Below the pieces are notes generated by a model. The model was not told the origin of the DNA and ran no database searches. It saw only the letters and a program-made list of their open reading frames with translations. Of a stretch of DNA of 42,733 nucleotides, positions 42,011 to 42,733 are shown one piece after another. Position 1 is the first letter of the stretch; every line of letters starts with the position of its first letter. A program made the translations under genes and the position numbers. The DNA is from JBPCQA01 sp050998615 (GTDB lineage: Bacteria > Actinomycetota > Actinomycetes > Propionibacteriales > Nocardioidaceae), in NCBI GenBank assembly GCA_050998615.1, contig JBPCQA010000043.1, positions 1 to 42,733 on the forward strand, given 5' to 3'.

Positions 42011-42559
42011 GCTGCAGACGCTCGCTGCAAGACCGAGGTCTGCCATCGCGTACGCCGCGACATAGCGCAGCCCGGCGTGCTCGACGGCAGCTCGAGCACC
42101 CCGATCGACGATCACAGCGACGCCGACGACGTCGGCGCCGACCGCGCGCAAAGCCTCCACCGCCTCCAACACCGACCGGCCGGTTGTCGAGGTGTCCTCG
42201 ACCGCGAGGACTCGGCGCTCCACCACCTCTGGGCCTTCGATGCGCCGCTGCAGTCCGTGCGCCTTGCCCTCCTTGCGTACGACGAAGGCGTCCAGCGTCT
42301 CGCCCTGCTCAGCGGCGGCATGCAACATCGCGGCCGCCACCGGATCAGCGCCAAGCGTAAGGCCACCGACCGCGTCGTAAGCCATGCCGGTGGTGACCTG
42401 ACGCATGACCCGCCCGACCAGCGGCGCAGCGATACCGTCTAGGGTGATCCGCCGCAGGTCGATGTAGGAATCGGCGACTTGGCCCGACGACAAGGTCACC
42501 GGACCGTGCACAATCGCCTTCGCCTTGATCTGCTTCAGCAACGCCTCCGGATCGCCCAT
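42008..42559 (-). CDS. pyrE: Orotate phosphoribosyltransferase
   Basis: A 183-residue enzyme of UMP synthesis: orotate plus PRPP gives OMP. The N-terminal hood has LSSGQVADSYIDLRRITLD, with GGLTLGADPVAAAML in the core. VVRKEGKAHGLQRRIEG carries the flexible catalytic loop, and the PRPP-binding signature is VLAVEDTSTTGRSVLEA. The length is typical of the short actinobacterial form. The ATG at 42559 begins MGDPEALLKQIKAKA as in relatives. It lies 9 bases after the ClpB-like coding end on the same strand. Confidence 0.95.
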   Translation of the reverse strand: MGDPEALLKQIKAKAIVHGPVTLSSGQVADSYIDLRRITLDGIAAPLVGRVMRQVTTGMAYDAVGGLTLGADPVAAAMLHAAAEQGETLDAFVVRKEGKAHGLQRRIEGPEVVERRVLAVEDTSTTGRSVLEAVEALRAVGADVVGVAVIVDRGARAAVEHAGLRYVAAYAMADLGLAASVCS

Positions 42560-42568
42560 GCGGGGATG

Positions 42569-42733
42569 CTATCCGGCGGCCCCCACGAGGGTGGCGGCTG
42601 GTTGCACCGCCGCAACCGACAGCCCGTCGCGTTCCGCGGCGAAGTCGACACAGAACACATCGCCATCGGTGATCTCCCCCACCAGCAAAGACAACGCCAA
42701 CGCATCGCCGATCGAACTTTGCACCAGTCAACG
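42569..42733 (-). pseudogene. clpB: ClpB-like chaperone C-terminus, with in-frame TGA
   Basis: The last codons read LVQSSIGDALALSLLVGEIT, then DGDVFCVDFAAERDGLSV and a short Ala-rich tail. This matches the C-terminus of actinobacterial ClpB (RRLVQQAIGDQLAxxLLAGxVHDGD). Immediately before LVQ the frame has CGT then TGA (42730-42728), where the family has Arg-Arg, so a CGA-to-TGA change is the simplest explanation. If real, the stop removes about 50 residues of the small domain needed for hexamer contacts. Most of the gene is outside the window, so its overall state is unknown. ClpB near pyrE and fba is a known actinobacterial arrangement. Confidence 0.6.

Noticed and set aside
42728..42730. 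TGA read as selenocysteine in the ClpB-like gene
   Set aside because: The family has arginine, not a redox residue, at this place, and no SECIS-like hairpin is apparent downstream.

Overview
The window is high-GC actinobacterial chromosome. Evidence for this includes the linkage bldC - valine dehydrogenase - DUF3073 - purM - purF, PurS/PurQ/PurL as separate subunits, DUF3151, frequent GTG starts, and several promoters whose -10 box lies about 6 bases before the start codon (leaderless type). The order resembles Streptomyces-like actinomycetes, but the genus cannot be fixed from this sequence.

The left part (1 to about 17.7 kb) is accessory and partly decaying. It starts with the tail of an IS30-type transposase and a truncated, frameshifted SNF2/DEAH helicase. 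Then come three DHA3-type MFS exporters, two of them tied to ArsR/HTH_20 regulators. It also holds two VapBC loci (the first with an eroded antitoxin), two glyoxalase-fold (VOC) proteins, a PrmC-related methyltransferase and a frameshifted unknown gene. The last block is a peptide-utilisation locus: a GntR regulator diverges from a prolyl-aminopeptidase-like hydrolase, which is followed by a dipeptide ABC transporter. In that transporter the binding protein and the only permease are broken, the second permease is absent, and both ATPases are intact.

The right part (about 17.7 to 42.7 kb) is core metabolism. It holds nine de novo purine genes, all on the minus strand (purA, purD, purB, purC, purS, purQ, purL, purF, purM). 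Interspersed are an acyl-CoA ligase, a lipoprotein sulfatase between purQ and purL, a sterol-carrier-fold protein, an M20 peptidase, and a divergent RpiR regulator / PLP decarboxylase pair. DUF3151, a DedA protein, a TrmH-type methyltransferase, class II fructose-bisphosphate aldolase and pyrE follow. The last bases encode the C-terminus of a ClpB-like chaperone, with an in-frame TGA at the window edge.

I found no CRISPR array, tRNA, rRNA or complete mobile element, and no clearly new multi-gene system. The best leads are a candidate two-site operator between an exporter and its regulator, an 11-bp-phased repeat at a vapBC promoter, a palindrome at the RpiR/decarboxylase promoter, the sulfatase inside the purine cluster, and the concentration of gene-disrupting lesions in the accessory half.
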